Shown piece by piece: positions 32,177 to 40,415 of a DNA stretch of 40,468 nucleotides. Below the pieces are notes generated by a model. The model worked only from the letters and a program-made list of their open reading frames with translations, ran no database searches and was not told the origin of the DNA. Every line of letters starts with the position of its first letter. The first letter of the stretch is position 1. Source of the stretch: Nitrospira sp. (GTDB lineage Bacteria; Nitrospirota; Nitrospiria; Nitrospirales; Nitrospiraceae); assembly GCA_029879905.1 (NCBI GenBank), contig JAOUPN010000003.1:1-40468 (forward strand). Reading direction: 5' to 3'. Position numbers and translations under genes: made by a program.

Positions 32177-32312
32177 GTGAAGTCTGCTTGCGGTAGTAGA
32201 TTCGAAACGATACAACCCGTTAAATGGTCATTGGACACAGCCTCGAACGGCATCTTCGACAACTCGATCTCCGTAGAGACCCCGCCCTGTTTCACGCATC
32301 CAACCATTTTCG

Positions 32313-32388
32313 TGGTAGGCGGAACAGGGATCGAACCTGTGACCTCTGCCTTGTAAGGGCAGCGCTCTCCCAACTGAGCTATCCGCCC
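32313..32388 (-). tRNA. tRNA-Val (TAC)
   Basis: The minus strand reads acceptor GGGCGGA / TCCGCCT (first pair G-U), D arm GCTC / GAGC, anticodon arm CTGCC-CTTACAA-GGCAG with anticodon TAC, T arm ACAGG-TTCGATC-CCTGT, discriminator A and encoded CCA (32313-32315). It lies 136 bases ahead of tRNA-Asp in the same direction, so the two may share a transcript. Confidence 0.95.
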
Positions 32389-32493
32389 GAATTCTTTGGC
32401 AACACCGGCGGAGGTTATCAAGTCCCTCTCACCTTGTCAACCAGTTCTCGCAAGGATGCTCAAATTCATTGTCCTGAAGACGGCAATCTTCCG

Positions 32494-33456
32494 TTACCGC
32501 CTGACCCGTGACGATCTTCGGCGAAACTGTCTTGGGAAGTATCGTCGGTGAACCTCCTGGAGTCGACTGCGCTCCACATGCGTATAAATCTGCGTCGTTG
32601 CGATATCGGCATGGCCCAGCATTGTTTGTACCGCACGCAAATCCGCGCCGCCTTCCAATAAATGCGTGGCAAAGGAATGTCGCAGCATGTGCGGCGATAT
32701 CGGTTTGGCGATGCCGGCGCGCTGAGCACGTTGTCGCAGCAACTTCCAAAACCCCTGCCTCGTGAGGGCCTGAGCACGCCGCGAGACGAACAACGCGCGT
32801 ACGACACGCCCCTTAAGCAGGACCGGACGAACATGAGCGACGTACTCGGCCACTAAATCTCGCGCCGTCTGCCCCATCGGCACGATCCGCTCCTTAGACC
32901 CTTTACCGATGACTCGCAGACAACTCCCGTTCAAATCAACCTGTGAGACGGCAAGCCCGACCAACTCCGACACACGAAGGCCCGACGCATACAAAAGTTC
33001 AAGCATCGCTCGGTCCCGATGATCTTCCGGGCTGGCCCCCACCGGCATATCCAGCAACTGAAGAACCTCCCGCTTCGTTAAGATCTTCGGCAGCACCACA
33101 GCCCGCTTTCTCGCCGAAAGATCACGCAGAGGATTCGTCTCGACAATCCGTTCCCGCACAAGAAAGCGAAACCACCCACGCATGGTCGACTGCATGCGGG
33201 CGAGAGATGAAGAAGCGAGCCGTTGCCGTCTCAAAGAAGCAAGAAACGCCGCTATAAGTGACGGCGCAATCGTCTCGCTCATCTGCAGCCGATGGTGCGT
33301 CGACAAATAGTGTTGCCACTTGGCGAGATCGACTCGATAGGCCTCGATGGTATTGATTGCAAGACCACCTTCGACCCGCAATTGTCGCAAATACCGTTCG
33401 ACAAGCGGATCCAACACCGATGTCGTTGAGCCACCCACAATCATAGGACGGAACAT
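32494..33456 (-). CDS. xerD: Tyrosine recombinase XerD/XerC
   Basis: A 320-residue site-specific recombinase. The SAM-like N-terminal domain, about 12-100, contains YLRQLRVEGGLAINTIEAY. The catalytic domain has R161 (ASGLRVSEL), a Lys in the IGKGSKER beta-hairpin, H256 and R259 (HMLRHSFATH), H282 (MLGHADIATT) and the nucleophile Y291 (IYTHV). All catalytic residues are present. With its partner it resolves chromosome dimers at dif during division. Length and the HMLRHSFATHLLEGGADLRAVQ form fit XerD, though XerC is hard to exclude. No phage or integron features adjoin it, which argues for the housekeeping role. The start is at ATG 33456, with internal ATG 33444 possible. Confidence 0.92.
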   Translation of the reverse strand: MFRPMIVGGSTTSVLDPLVERYLRQLRVEGGLAINTIEAYRVDLAKWQHYLSTHHRLQMSETIAPSLIAAFLASLRRQRLASSSLARMQSTMRGWFRFLVRERIVETNPLRDLSARKRAVVLPKILTKREVLQLLDMPVGASPEDHRDRAMLELLYASGLRVSELVGLAVSQVDLNGSCLRVIGKGSKERIVPMGQTARDLVAEYVAHVRPVLLKGRVVRALFVSRRAQALTRQGFWKLLRQRAQRAGIAKPISPHMLRHSFATHLLEGGADLRAVQTMLGHADIATTQIYTHVERSRLQEVHRRYFPRQFRRRSSRVRR

Positions 33457-33640
33457 GCCATGGAGTTATTCTTCGCCGTCTTCTCCGAATTCAGCTATGT
33501 GATAGAATGCGCCACTATAGCCCAGCCTTGCCGTCGGCACAACGAAGATGGAACACTCGGCGGTTCTCCTTGACAGGCTTCCCCCTTTCCGATAGTAGTC
33601 AACCTGTACGGCGCCGATTCCGCTCGCCGATAAAACGCAA

Positions 33641-35599
33641 ATGGTTCCCAACACACACACACTCGGCAAGGCATCTGGTTTGCCGCACGTCACAAGCATC
33701 GTACTGCTTGCTGCGCTGCTGTTTGCCCCTCCGGACCTCGGTGCCGCCACAAACAAATCGTCAGGCCCCCTTCCGACTCCCCCGGTTTTTGAGCAAGCCA
33801 CACGGCTCATTGAGAAGGGCGACCCTGAGTCCGCCGCGGCAGCCTTACACCAATTTCTCGCAACATCTCCGCCCCCCGAACATCGAGACGACGCCTATTT
33901 GCTCCTCGGTGCGGCGTTTTATCATATGCAGGACTACCCGGAAGCAGTGAAACATCTCACCCAACTTCAGCAGGAGTTCCCCAAATCCGAAAACAGTGAA
34001 CGCGGCACACTCTTGTTGGCCCGTGCCCATGCCGCGATGGGGAATCCGGACTTGGCGCTCCCGCTGCTGGCACACATACGCACGACGACAAAGAACGACA
34101 ACACCAAACACGAAGCACTGAAACTGACGGCAGATGCCTTTGTCCAAAAGAAAGACTATACCCGAGCCATTCGCACACTGTTGGAAACAATGGAGAACGG
34201 CTTGAGCGAACAGACCGCGGACTTGCACGAACAGATTCGTGAGATGATCGCGGAGAAGCTTGATCGAAAAGGATTAATTCGTGTCCGAGAAGCCTATTCA
34301 CGGTCCTACCCGGGAGATTTGGCCTCGCTTCGCCTCATCGACTCGTATATGGCCCGTGGTGAAGATCACTTGGCTGAACGCGAAAGCCGGCATTTTCTTG
34401 CCGACTTTCCCGATCATCCCCAGACAGCCACAGTCATGGATTCGTTGGCGAACCTTGATGACAGGCTCAAGTCCAATCAATTTCTCATTGCCACCGTCCT
34501 TCCGCTCTCCGGACACCTGAGGCCCTTTGCCAAAGACGTCCTCGAAGGCATCCAACTTGCCATCGAACAGACCCGGGAACTCATCGGAACCCCGTCGATC
34601 GGATTGATCGTCAAAGACCAAGACGCGAACCGCTTCGGATTTCTGGATGACCTCTCGTTGCTGCTCATTGAGGAACACCCGCTTGCGGTAATCGGCCCCT
34701 TGCTGTCCAAAAATCTCCCGGTTATGGCAGAAATGGCTCAAAAAACCGGCATTCCATTGATCACCCCCACGGCCACATTGCCGGATGTTCGACGGTTGGG
34801 CAACTATCTATTCAGCACCTCCTTGACCTACAACATGCAGGCGGAGCGCATCGCCACCTACGCCCTCCAACAGAACTATCGCCGGTTCTCCATCCTCCAT
34901 CCCGATACGACCTACGGACGTGAACTCTCGCGGCTCTTTGCACAAAAAGTCCGAGAGCGTGGGGGAGAAATCATCGGCATTGAGTCGTTCAAGGAAGGGG
35001 ATACGGATTTCGGCCCGCAGATGACCCGGATCAAAGATGAGGATCTCAAGAAATACGGACTCGCAGTGCCGATCACTCCGGCGCAATCGACCTCGAAAAA
35101 CGCCAATCGGAACGACAAGCGAATCCTCTACACCCCTGGGTTCGATGCCATCTTCATCCCAAGCCGGTCCAGCGACATCGGTTTAATCGCCTCGCAACTG
35201 GCCTTCTACGACATACGAGTTCCCCTACTGGGGACGAACGGATGGAATACACCGGATTTCATTCGCACGACCGATCGAACAGTCGAAGGCGCGACCTTCG
35301 TCGACGGATTTTTTGTAGACAGCCCGAGCCCCGTGGTCAAGGATTTCGTGGAGCGATATCGAAGACGGTTCCAATCCACGCCTTCGCTCTTTGCCATGCA
35401 GGGATATGATGCCGCACGTGCGGTTATTGAAGGAATCCGGAACGGCGTCACGTCGGGAGAAGCGTTGCAAGAATTCTTGATGACACAGCAACGCTTGCCG
35501 TCGCTTTCCGGGCCGGCCTCCTTCGGACCGGACGGCACCCTCCACCGCCCGCTCTTTCTTCTCCAGGTAAAACACGGTAAATTTGTACAACTGGACTGA
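33641..35599 (+). CDS. TPR plus periplasmic-binding-fold protein, LpoA/LivK-like
   Basis: A 652-residue exported protein. A leader (about 1-35: TSIVLLAALLFAPPDLGAA) precedes tetratricopeptide-type repeats at about 45-235 (AAALHQFLATSPPPEHRDDAYLLLG; YPEAVKHLTQLQQEFPKSENS). A type I periplasmic-binding domain of the Leu/Ile/Val-binding family then runs from about 285 to 645, with IATVLPLSGHLRPFAKDVLEGIQLA, AVIGPLLSKNLPVMAEMA and YSFL-like FSTSLTYNMQAERIATYAL. The same TPR-plus-binding-fold arrangement is found in LpoA activators of penicillin-binding protein 1A. No lipobox Cys is evident, so it is probably soluble in the periplasm or held by its leader. The ribosome site before ATG 33641 is weak. 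Confidence 0.85.
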   Translation: MVPNTHTLGKASGLPHVTSIVLLAALLFAPPDLGAATNKSSGPLPTPPVFEQATRLIEKGDPESAAAALHQFLATSPPPEHRDDAYLLLGAAFYHMQDYPEAVKHLTQLQQEFPKSENSERGTLLLARAHAAMGNPDLALPLLAHIRTTTKNDNTKHEALKLTADAFVQKKDYTRAIRTLLETMENGLSEQTADLHEQIREMIAEKLDRKGLIRVREAYSRSYPGDLASLRLIDSYMARGEDHLAERESRHFLADFPDHPQTATVMDSLANLDDRLKSNQFLIATVLPLSGHLRPFAKDVLEGIQLAIEQTRELIGTPSIGLIVKDQDANRFGFLDDLSLLLIEEHPLAVIGPLLSKNLPVMAEMAQKTGIPLITPTATLPDVRRLGNYLFSTSLTYNMQAERIATYALQQNYRRFSILHPDTTYGRELSRLFAQKVRERGGEIIGIESFKEGDTDFGPQMTRIKDEDLKKYGLAVPITPAQSTSKNANRNDKRILYTPGFDAIFIPSRSSDIGLIASQLAFYDIRVPLLGTNGWNTPDFIRTTDRTVEGATFVDGFFVDSPSPVVKDFVERYRRRFQSTPSLFAMQGYDAARAVIEGIRNGVTSGEALQEFLMTQQRLPSLSGPASFGPDGTLHRPLFLLQVKHGKFVQLD

Positions 35600-35634
35600 C
35601 GGAATACAGTAGCCACAGGCTACGGGATGTCCGT
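35599..35634 (+). terminator. Nested hairpin at the end of the LpoA-like gene
   Basis: GTAGCC (35609-35614) and GGCTAC (35618-35623) form a tight stem, enclosed by ACGGA (35599-35603) and TCCGT (35630-35634). It follows the stop codon closely, but no T run follows, so termination is only possible. Confidence 0.35.
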
Positions 35635-35718
35635 ATCATTGACCGGATGTGTGTACGCCACCAGCTCCGCATCCCGCGGAACATGTGTGCATAGAGACCT
35701 ATACCCAGATACGGCCGA

Positions 35719-36456
35719 ATGAACTCACTCTCACAAATCCTCCACACCATTTCCTACATGGGACTCCCCTTGCTGTTGGCCATGGTGCTCCACGAATATG
35801 CACATGGGTGGATGGCCGAGAAGTGCGGAGATCCCACCGCCAAGATGCAAGGACGGCTCACACTCAACCCCCTGGCCCATATCGATCCGTTGGGTACGGT
35901 TATTCTTCCGTTGATGTGCCTGCTTCTTCCGGGAAGTTTTATGTTTGGTTGGGCGAAACCGGTTCCGGTCGACCCACGCAACATGTACCGCCCCCGACGA
36001 GATATGGCCTTTGTGGCCGCCGCAGGCCCCATCATGAATCTGTTGCTGGCCGTGGCCAGCGCCATGGTCTTGGCTCTTCTTGTGACATTGGAACCGACGC
36101 TCACGGTCAAACAAGAAGCCGAGTCCGCCGCTACCTCGGGGCTGCTGAGCGAGATGGTGTTGCGTCCGCTTGCCGTGATGTCCTTGTATTCCGTCATCAT
36201 CAACGTCTTTTTCGCGCTCTTTAACCTGATCCCCATCCCCCCACTCGACGGTGGGCGTATTCTCACATGCGTACTCCCGGCCAGACCGGCCATCACGTTG
36301 GCACGCCTGGAACCATACGGGATGTTGATCTTGGTGGGGCTCATCGTCTTCGACCGCGAACTGCGGGTGATTCACACAATCAGCAATACCTTTGTTTCCG
36401 GTCTGTCCGGAACCATTCTCTCAACGGCCCTGGGTTTTGGAGGAGCCTCACAATGA
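35719..36456 (+). CDS. M50-family site-2-type intramembrane protease
   Basis: A 245-residue membrane protein with about five hydrophobic helices. The zinc site HEYAH (H25, E26, H29) lies within the first long helix, and the third zinc ligand is D177 in NLIPIPPLDGGRIL. A GDPTAKMQGRLTLNPLAHIDPLGT segment is characteristic of the short, PDZ-less YwhC/S2P-like group. These enzymes cleave transmembrane segments of regulatory proteins; the substrate is unknown. Its stop overlaps the trpS start by four bases (ATGA). The M50-trpS order is common in several bacterial phyla, which suggests a conserved operon. Confidence 0.93.
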   Translation: MNSLSQILHTISYMGLPLLLAMVLHEYAHGWMAEKCGDPTAKMQGRLTLNPLAHIDPLGTVILPLMCLLLPGSFMFGWAKPVPVDPRNMYRPRRDMAFVAAAGPIMNLLLAVASAMVLALLVTLEPTLTVKQEAESAATSGLLSEMVLRPLAVMSLYSVIINVFFALFNLIPIPPLDGGRILTCVLPARPAITLARLEPYGMLILVGLIVFDRELRVIHTISNTFVSGLSGTILSTALGFGGASQ

Positions 36457-37445
36457 CGACGATTCGGAAACGGGTGCTCAGCGGCATGCAGCCCAGCGGG
36501 CTCATGCATCTCGGCAATTACTTGGGCGCGATGGAAAACTGGAAAGCCCTTCAGGAGCAATACGACTGCTACTTCTTCGTCGCCGATTGGCACGCCCTCT
36601 CAACCAACTATGCCGACACCAGCCGCATCCGCGAGTTCGTGCGCGAAATGCTGACCGATTGGCTGGCAGCCGGAATCGACCCTGCGCGCTCAACGGTCTT
36701 CATCCAGTCCCATGTCCCGGAGCATGCGATCTTGCATCTGCTCCTTTCGATGATGACCCCGATCTCCTGGTTGGAGCGCAACCCGACCTACAAGGAAAAG
36801 CAGGAGCAAATTAAAGAAAAAGACCTCGGCACCTACGGCTTTCTCGGCTACCCCGTGCTACAAGCCGCCGACATCTTGCTGTACAAGCCTGATTTCGTGC
36901 CGGTGGGAAAAGATCAACTGCCCCATCTGGAACTCACGCGTGAACTGGCGCGGCGCTTCAACGACATTTACAAACTACGGGTCTTCCCTGAGCCGAAGGA
37001 ACATCTCACCAAGTTCCCCAAAGTGCTCGGCACCGACGGCCGGAAAATGAGCAAGAGCTATCACAACACGATCAATCTTTCCGACCAGGAACCGGTTGTG
37101 CGTCAAAAGCTCAAGACGATGGTGACCGACCCGGCCCGCATACGCCGAACCGATCCGGGCAATCCCGACATCTGTCCGGTCTATGAATTCCATAAGATCT
37201 ATTCAACGACCGACGTGCAAGAACAGATCAACAAGGATTGTCGCACCGCCGCCATCGGTTGCATCGACTGCAAGAAACAGGTTGCGGAGAAGATGGTCGA
37301 ACAGCTCACACCCGTCTGGGACGCTCGCGCGAAGCTGACCCAAGATCCGTCCCAGATCGACGCCATCGTCGAAGCCGGCAGCAAGCGGGCATCAGAAGTC
37401 GCAAAGGCGACGTTGCATGAAGTCAATGAGGCGATGAAGATCTGA
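36453..37445 (+). CDS. trpS: Tryptophanyl-tRNA synthetase
   Basis: A 330-residue class Ic synthetase from ATG 36453; upstream frame sequence overlaps the protease gene and is not protein-like. The HIGH-type motif PSGLMHLGN lies at 14-22, and KMSKS at 198-202 (GRKMSKSYHNT). The tryptophan-binding region FFVADWHALS lies near 41-50, and DILLYKPDFVPVGKDQLPHLELTRELARRFN near 140-170 is typical of TrpS. It charges tRNA-Trp. It overlaps the M50 protease stop and is probably its co-transcribed partner. Downstream 37446-37557 has no gene. Confidence 0.95.
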   Translation: MTTIRKRVLSGMQPSGLMHLGNYLGAMENWKALQEQYDCYFFVADWHALSTNYADTSRIREFVREMLTDWLAAGIDPARSTVFIQSHVPEHAILHLLLSMMTPISWLERNPTYKEKQEQIKEKDLGTYGFLGYPVLQAADILLYKPDFVPVGKDQLPHLELTRELARRFNDIYKLRVFPEPKEHLTKFPKVLGTDGRKMSKSYHNTINLSDQEPVVRQKLKTMVTDPARIRRTDPGNPDICPVYEFHKIYSTTDVQEQINKDCRTAAIGCIDCKKQVAEKMVEQLTPVWDARAKLTQDPSQIDAIVEAGSKRASEVAKATLHEVNEAMKI

Positions 37446-37557
37446 CCTGATTTGCTTAGCCTCTGCAGACTGCCGCGATCAGAGACTTCCCTTATTTTCA
37501 TCCCCTCCCCATCACAACGGTTTGACATATTGATGCCTATCGAGTACGCTTTGACGC

Positions 37558-37809
37558 ATGCGCACCACGATTCGTCTTGATGACCAATTACTCAAATCCG
37601 CCAAACGCTTTGCCCACGACACCGGCAAATCGTTAACTGCAGTCATTGAGGACGCGCTACGCCTCGTTTTGTCACGCCGAACAACCAAACAGCCTCGTAA
37701 CACCGTCAAATTAACTACCGTCTCAGGTCGAGGCGTCCTCCCTGGCGTTGACCTCGACGATTCCGCGGCCCTCCTCGCCCATATGGAACGGCCCCATGGT
37801 TCTTCTTGA
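37558..37809 (+). CDS. Antitoxin, ribbon-helix-helix VapB-like
   Basis: An 83-residue protein. The N-terminal MRTTIRLDDQLLKSAKRFAHDTG is a ribbon-helix-helix DNA-binding fold typical of VapB/CopG antitoxins that repress their own promoter. The C-terminal half, with SGRGVLPGVDLDDSAALLAHME, should be the flexible toxin-neutralising tail. It overlaps the downstream PIN toxin start by 14 bases, the usual translational coupling of such modules. The pair lies just past trpS, in the accessory end of the window. Confidence 0.9.
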   Translation: MRTTIRLDDQLLKSAKRFAHDTGKSLTAVIEDALRLVLSRRTTKQPRNTVKLTTVSGRGVLPGVDLDDSAALLAHMERPHGSS

Positions 37810-38224
37810 TGTGAATGTGCTGGTCTACGCCCATCGCGAAGATTCACTCCACCATCAACAGTATCTCATCTGGCTCGAAAAACTGATCAACTCCGACCAT
37901 GCCTATGGGCTGACCGATCTCGTCCTCAGCGGTTTTCTCCGGATCGTCACCCATCAGCACGTATTCAATCCACCCAGCAATATGGCCAAAGCCATGGCCT
38001 TCGCCCAAGAACTGCGCGGTCAACCCAATTGTACCCTTCTCAATCCCGGCCCGCGCCACTGGGAGATTTTTTGTCGCCTCTGCAAGACTGCTGAGGTCAA
38101 AGGCAACCTAGTACCCGATGCGTTTCTCGCCGCACTCGCTATTGAAAGTGGGAGCGAATTTGTCACGGCAGACCGAGACTACCATCGCTTCCCCGGCTTG
38201 CGCGTGCGCCACCCTCTGGAATAG
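37796..38224 (+). CDS. VapC-type PIN-domain toxin
   Basis: A 142-residue ribonuclease-fold protein from ATG 37796. PIN-domain acidic residues are D5 (LLDVNVLVYA), D41 in the LTDLVLSGFLRI helix, D108 (VPDAFLAALA) and D126/D128 (TADRDYHRFPGL). VapC toxins cleave structured RNAs such as initiator tRNA or the sarcin-ricin loop, and are held in check by VapB. The position where most VapC proteins have a Glu in their second helix is a Ser here (VLSGFLRI). D41 may replace it, as in other proteins of this subgroup. It overlaps its antitoxin gene. Confidence 0.9.
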   Translation: MVLLDVNVLVYAHREDSLHHQQYLIWLEKLINSDHAYGLTDLVLSGFLRIVTHQHVFNPPSNMAKAMAFAQELRGQPNCTLLNPGPRHWEIFCRLCKTAEVKGNLVPDAFLAALAIESGSEFVTADRDYHRFPGLRVRHPLE

Positions 38225-38282
38225 TAGTAGAAAGGAGTCGGAGCTAACCCTTCGTAACAAGACCCGCACCAAAACAATCGGT

Positions 38283-38852
38283 CTATCCCTCTATTCGCTT
38301 CTTCAATCCGCGATAGCCGTCATCCATCACGTAGTCGTGATTCTTCTTCAACAGAATCCTGGTGAACGACAACTTGCCCAGGAAATTGAGTAACGGATTC
38401 GACAGGCCGACGTCCCAGAAGTAGGTCACCGCTGTCCCGTGATCTTGCGAGTCTAAGATGAGCGAACCCGTGCCGATGAGATCTCCAGACGATGCGACCT
38501 CAAGCCGATGAGGAGACTGGAACAGTGTGACCACTACCCTGAAGCGCACACAATACGGCAAGGCTCCTCGTACCTCATGATCGATCACTGAGCCGAGCTG
38601 CAACGGTGAGGCTGAACCGTGGAACACAGCCTTTTTCCAACCTACCCACCAGGACGGCCAGGAGGGAATATCCACGATTTCCTCCCACACCCGCTCAATC
38701 GGGGCCTGGAAGACCCACTTCGTGACAAAGTAATACGGCACCATCCGAGGCGTCTCCTGCCCAACACGCATGAGAATGCTTGCGCAGATGAGGGAGATGA
38801 CTAACGCCCTTACCCAAGCTGCGCGGGATGTCTGAGTCCGGTCAACTGACAT
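38283..38852 (-). CDS. SRPBCC (START-like) family protein with N-terminal hydrophobic segment
   Basis: A 189-residue protein from ATG 38852 (GGAG lies four to five bases upstream); an internal ATG (MVPYYFVTKW) would give about 153 residues, closer to the usual family length. The N-terminal RALVISLICASILM segment could be a membrane anchor. The body has the SRPBCC form: YYFVTKWVFQAPIERVWEEI, DIPSWPSWWVGWKKA, and GTAVTYFWDVGLSNPLLNFLG before a C-terminal helix. Such proteins form a hydrophobic ligand-binding cavity and include polyketide cyclases and lipid carriers; ligand and role here are unknown. It converges on the toxin gene with a 58-base gap. Confidence 0.82.
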   Translation of the reverse strand: MSVDRTQTSRAAWVRALVISLICASILMRVGQETPRMVPYYFVTKWVFQAPIERVWEEIVDIPSWPSWWVGWKKAVFHGSASPLQLGSVIDHEVRGALPYCVRFRVVVTLFQSPHRLEVASSGDLIGTGSLILDSQDHGTAVTYFWDVGLSNPLLNFLGKLSFTRILLKKNHDYVMDDGYRGLKKRIEG

Positions 38853-38950
38853 CAATCTCCAGGAAGGTAGCCTATTCCTCCTTTCCTTCCAACCAACAAT
38901 CCCGTGCTACACTATCGTCATATCAAACCTAACTGCCTCAAAAAATTAGC

Positions 38951-39511
38951 ATGACATCGTACTGGCCATTAATTTTCAAAATCTGTGTAGGGTTGACCAT
39001 CGTACAATTTGCTGGAGGCATTGTTTATCGCTTCTTCTTTCTGCATGGGGCAGACATTGATCTCGGTCACTTCACAACATACGTATCCGTCACGATCCTT
39101 TTGCTCATCAGCGGCCGCCTACTGCAACATCTTCTCTTGCATGACATCAAAGAAACCGCTTTTTCGTTTTCGCCCAAGAAACAAATTGACGGACCCCCTG
39201 ACATGCAAACACCATATTGGGTCTCCTTGTCTGGAGGCCTGTACGGAAGTCTTCTGCCTATAGTACGTTGGCCTTTGGCTTTGGTAACCGTGACAATTAT
39301 TGAGGCTCTATGGGGTGGTCAGAACTTGGCAAATAAACACGAAGCCCTAACGTTGAAACTATTTGGGCTCGGATCGATGACTACGTACTCGTACTCATCC
39401 AAGCTGATTTTCTATTCAGCGTGGTTCCTGATTGGAACACTGGCCATCAACTTGGGCTTACGTTTCTTCTGGATGCGTGCAAGTAACTCTGGAACATCTG
39501 TACCCCCTTAG
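38951..39511 (+). CDS. Integral membrane protein of unknown function
   Basis: A 186-residue protein with about four hydrophobic segments: 7-29, 42-60, 93-118 and 148-170. I recognise no family motif. GGLYGSLLPIVRWPLALVTV lies near 95-114, and a soluble loop with SFSPKKQIDGPPDM follows the second segment. No good ribosome site precedes ATG 38951. Base composition is visibly more AT-rich than the surrounding genes, suggesting a recent arrival. Its neighbours are an SRPBCC protein and a decayed toxin-antitoxin module, which give no functional hint. Confidence 0.65.
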   Translation: MTSYWPLIFKICVGLTIVQFAGGIVYRFFFLHGADIDLGHFTTYVSVTILLLISGRLLQHLLLHDIKETAFSFSPKKQIDGPPDMQTPYWVSLSGGLYGSLLPIVRWPLALVTVTIIEALWGGQNLANKHEALTLKLFGLGSMTTYSYSSKLIFYSAWFLIGTLAINLGLRFFWMRASNSGTSVPP

Positions 39512-39896
39512 GAAGGCAATAAGAAATCGGGGGCAAAGTACAGTTTCATGAGAACAGGTCAGGCCATTTGGGGTTTCCGCGAACGCAATACCACGCTTCC
39601 CCCCATCCTCCTCCGTTACGCATGTCTCATGCCTACCTACTTGGCATGACTAGACATTCTGAGCAACCTGTTAGGGAAGAACTCTACCGCAACGTGGAAA
39701 AGTTATCAAACAACACTATCAGGCATCATACCTGAGAGAAGCTGCAAATTTGACAAGCAACCCGGCGATCGACACCCAGAACATTCCATCTAAAGAAGAT
39801 GAGTCAAAGTGATCTGATCAAGGAGGGCATATCAAACCTCAACGAAACCCGGATCAAGCCTGACAACCGATTTCATGCACCTTCTTGCTTCTCCGG
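39512..39896. other. Gene-free stretch with an imperfect hairpin
   Basis: No ORF here is convincing; a 60-residue frame at 39799-39981 has no ribosome site, and the part past 39896 overlaps the ParE remnant. ATGTCTCATGCC (39622-39633) pairs with GGCATG-ACT-AGACAT (39643-39657), a stem with a 3-base bulge, about 110 bases past the membrane protein stop. Confidence 0.4.
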
Positions 39897-40190
39897 TTAC
39901 TCCCGGCCGACCCAATACATAGGCCGGCGCTTTAGGTTCATAACCGCAAGCACCCGTACCCTATCTGGTTTGATGGAATAGAGAAGCGCGTAAGGAAACC
40001 TGGGAAGGAGTCGGCGACGGATCGTCTCAGTGATCAGCAGACCAGCTTCAGGGAAGTTCACAATGGCTTGCGTACAACGCTCGACCTCCTCAAGAAACGC
40101 GGCTCCGAGACCAGGACTTTCCGACTCGTAGTACTAAGCAGCTTCGTTCAACTCGCGGCGGGCTATTCGATGATAGGTAACTCGCTCCAT
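39897..40190 (-). pseudogene. ParE/RelE-type toxin with in-frame amber stop
   Basis: Read from ATG 40190, the frame gives MERVTYHRIARRELNEAA, then TAG at codon 19 (40136-40134), then YYESESPGLGAAFLEEVERC and on through PRFPYALLYSIKPDRVRVLAVM to KRRPMYWVGRE and TAA at 39897. The full 97 residues make a complete ParE/RelE-type protein; homologues usually have Gln before the YYE, so one CAG-to-TAG change explains the stop. The ATG directly follows the antitoxin stop (TGA-ATG), the normal operon arrangement. The toxin is therefore inactive unless the stop is suppressed or translation restarts downstream. Confidence 0.85.
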
Positions 40191-40415
40191 TCACGTCAGC
40201 TTGGCCCGCGCCTCACGGAATACGTCCTTCGCGAAATCGCCAGAATCTGGATGGGTATCCATCTCCTCGTCTCTCCGCTGAGCCTCCTCAGCCCATAGCC
40301 GGGCGTTTTCCTCTTCGGAAAGGTTCTCCAAACTCTCCAACAGCTTTCCCGCCAATCGGGCACGCGACTTTGGGTCCAGCTTCAATGCCTCGGCTTCAAG
40401 TTCCTTGATGCTCAT
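40191..40415 (-). CDS. Antitoxin of addiction module (PF09720-like)
   Basis: A 74-residue protein from ATG 40415 (MSIKELEAEALKLDPKSRAR), the usual start of this family; an ATG at 40451 would add twelve residues. The first half is the helical LAGKLLESLENLSEEENARLWAEEA segment, and the second half is charged and probably disordered until bound. Members neutralise ParE/RelE-type toxins and usually precede them. Here the toxin frame abuts the stop codon but carries an amber mutation. This antitoxin may persist to protect against a related toxin elsewhere. The remaining 53 bases to the window edge show no further gene. Confidence 0.85.
   Translation of the reverse strand: MSIKELEAEALKLDPKSRARLAGKLLESLENLSEEENARLWAEEAQRRDEEMDTHPDSGDFAKDVFREARAKLT

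Noticed and set aside
31966-32421. 151-residue minus-strand frame across both tRNA genes
   Set aside because: It translates through two complete tRNA cloverleaves and is not protein coding.
35731-36375. 214- and 196-residue frames opposite the M50 protease gene
   Set aside because: The plus strand has the HEYAH and LDGGR zinc motifs and couples to trpS; the opposite frames have no motif.
39799-39981. 60-residue plus-strand frame in the right-hand gap
   Set aside because: It has no ribosome site, no motif, and overlaps the ParE remnant on the other strand.
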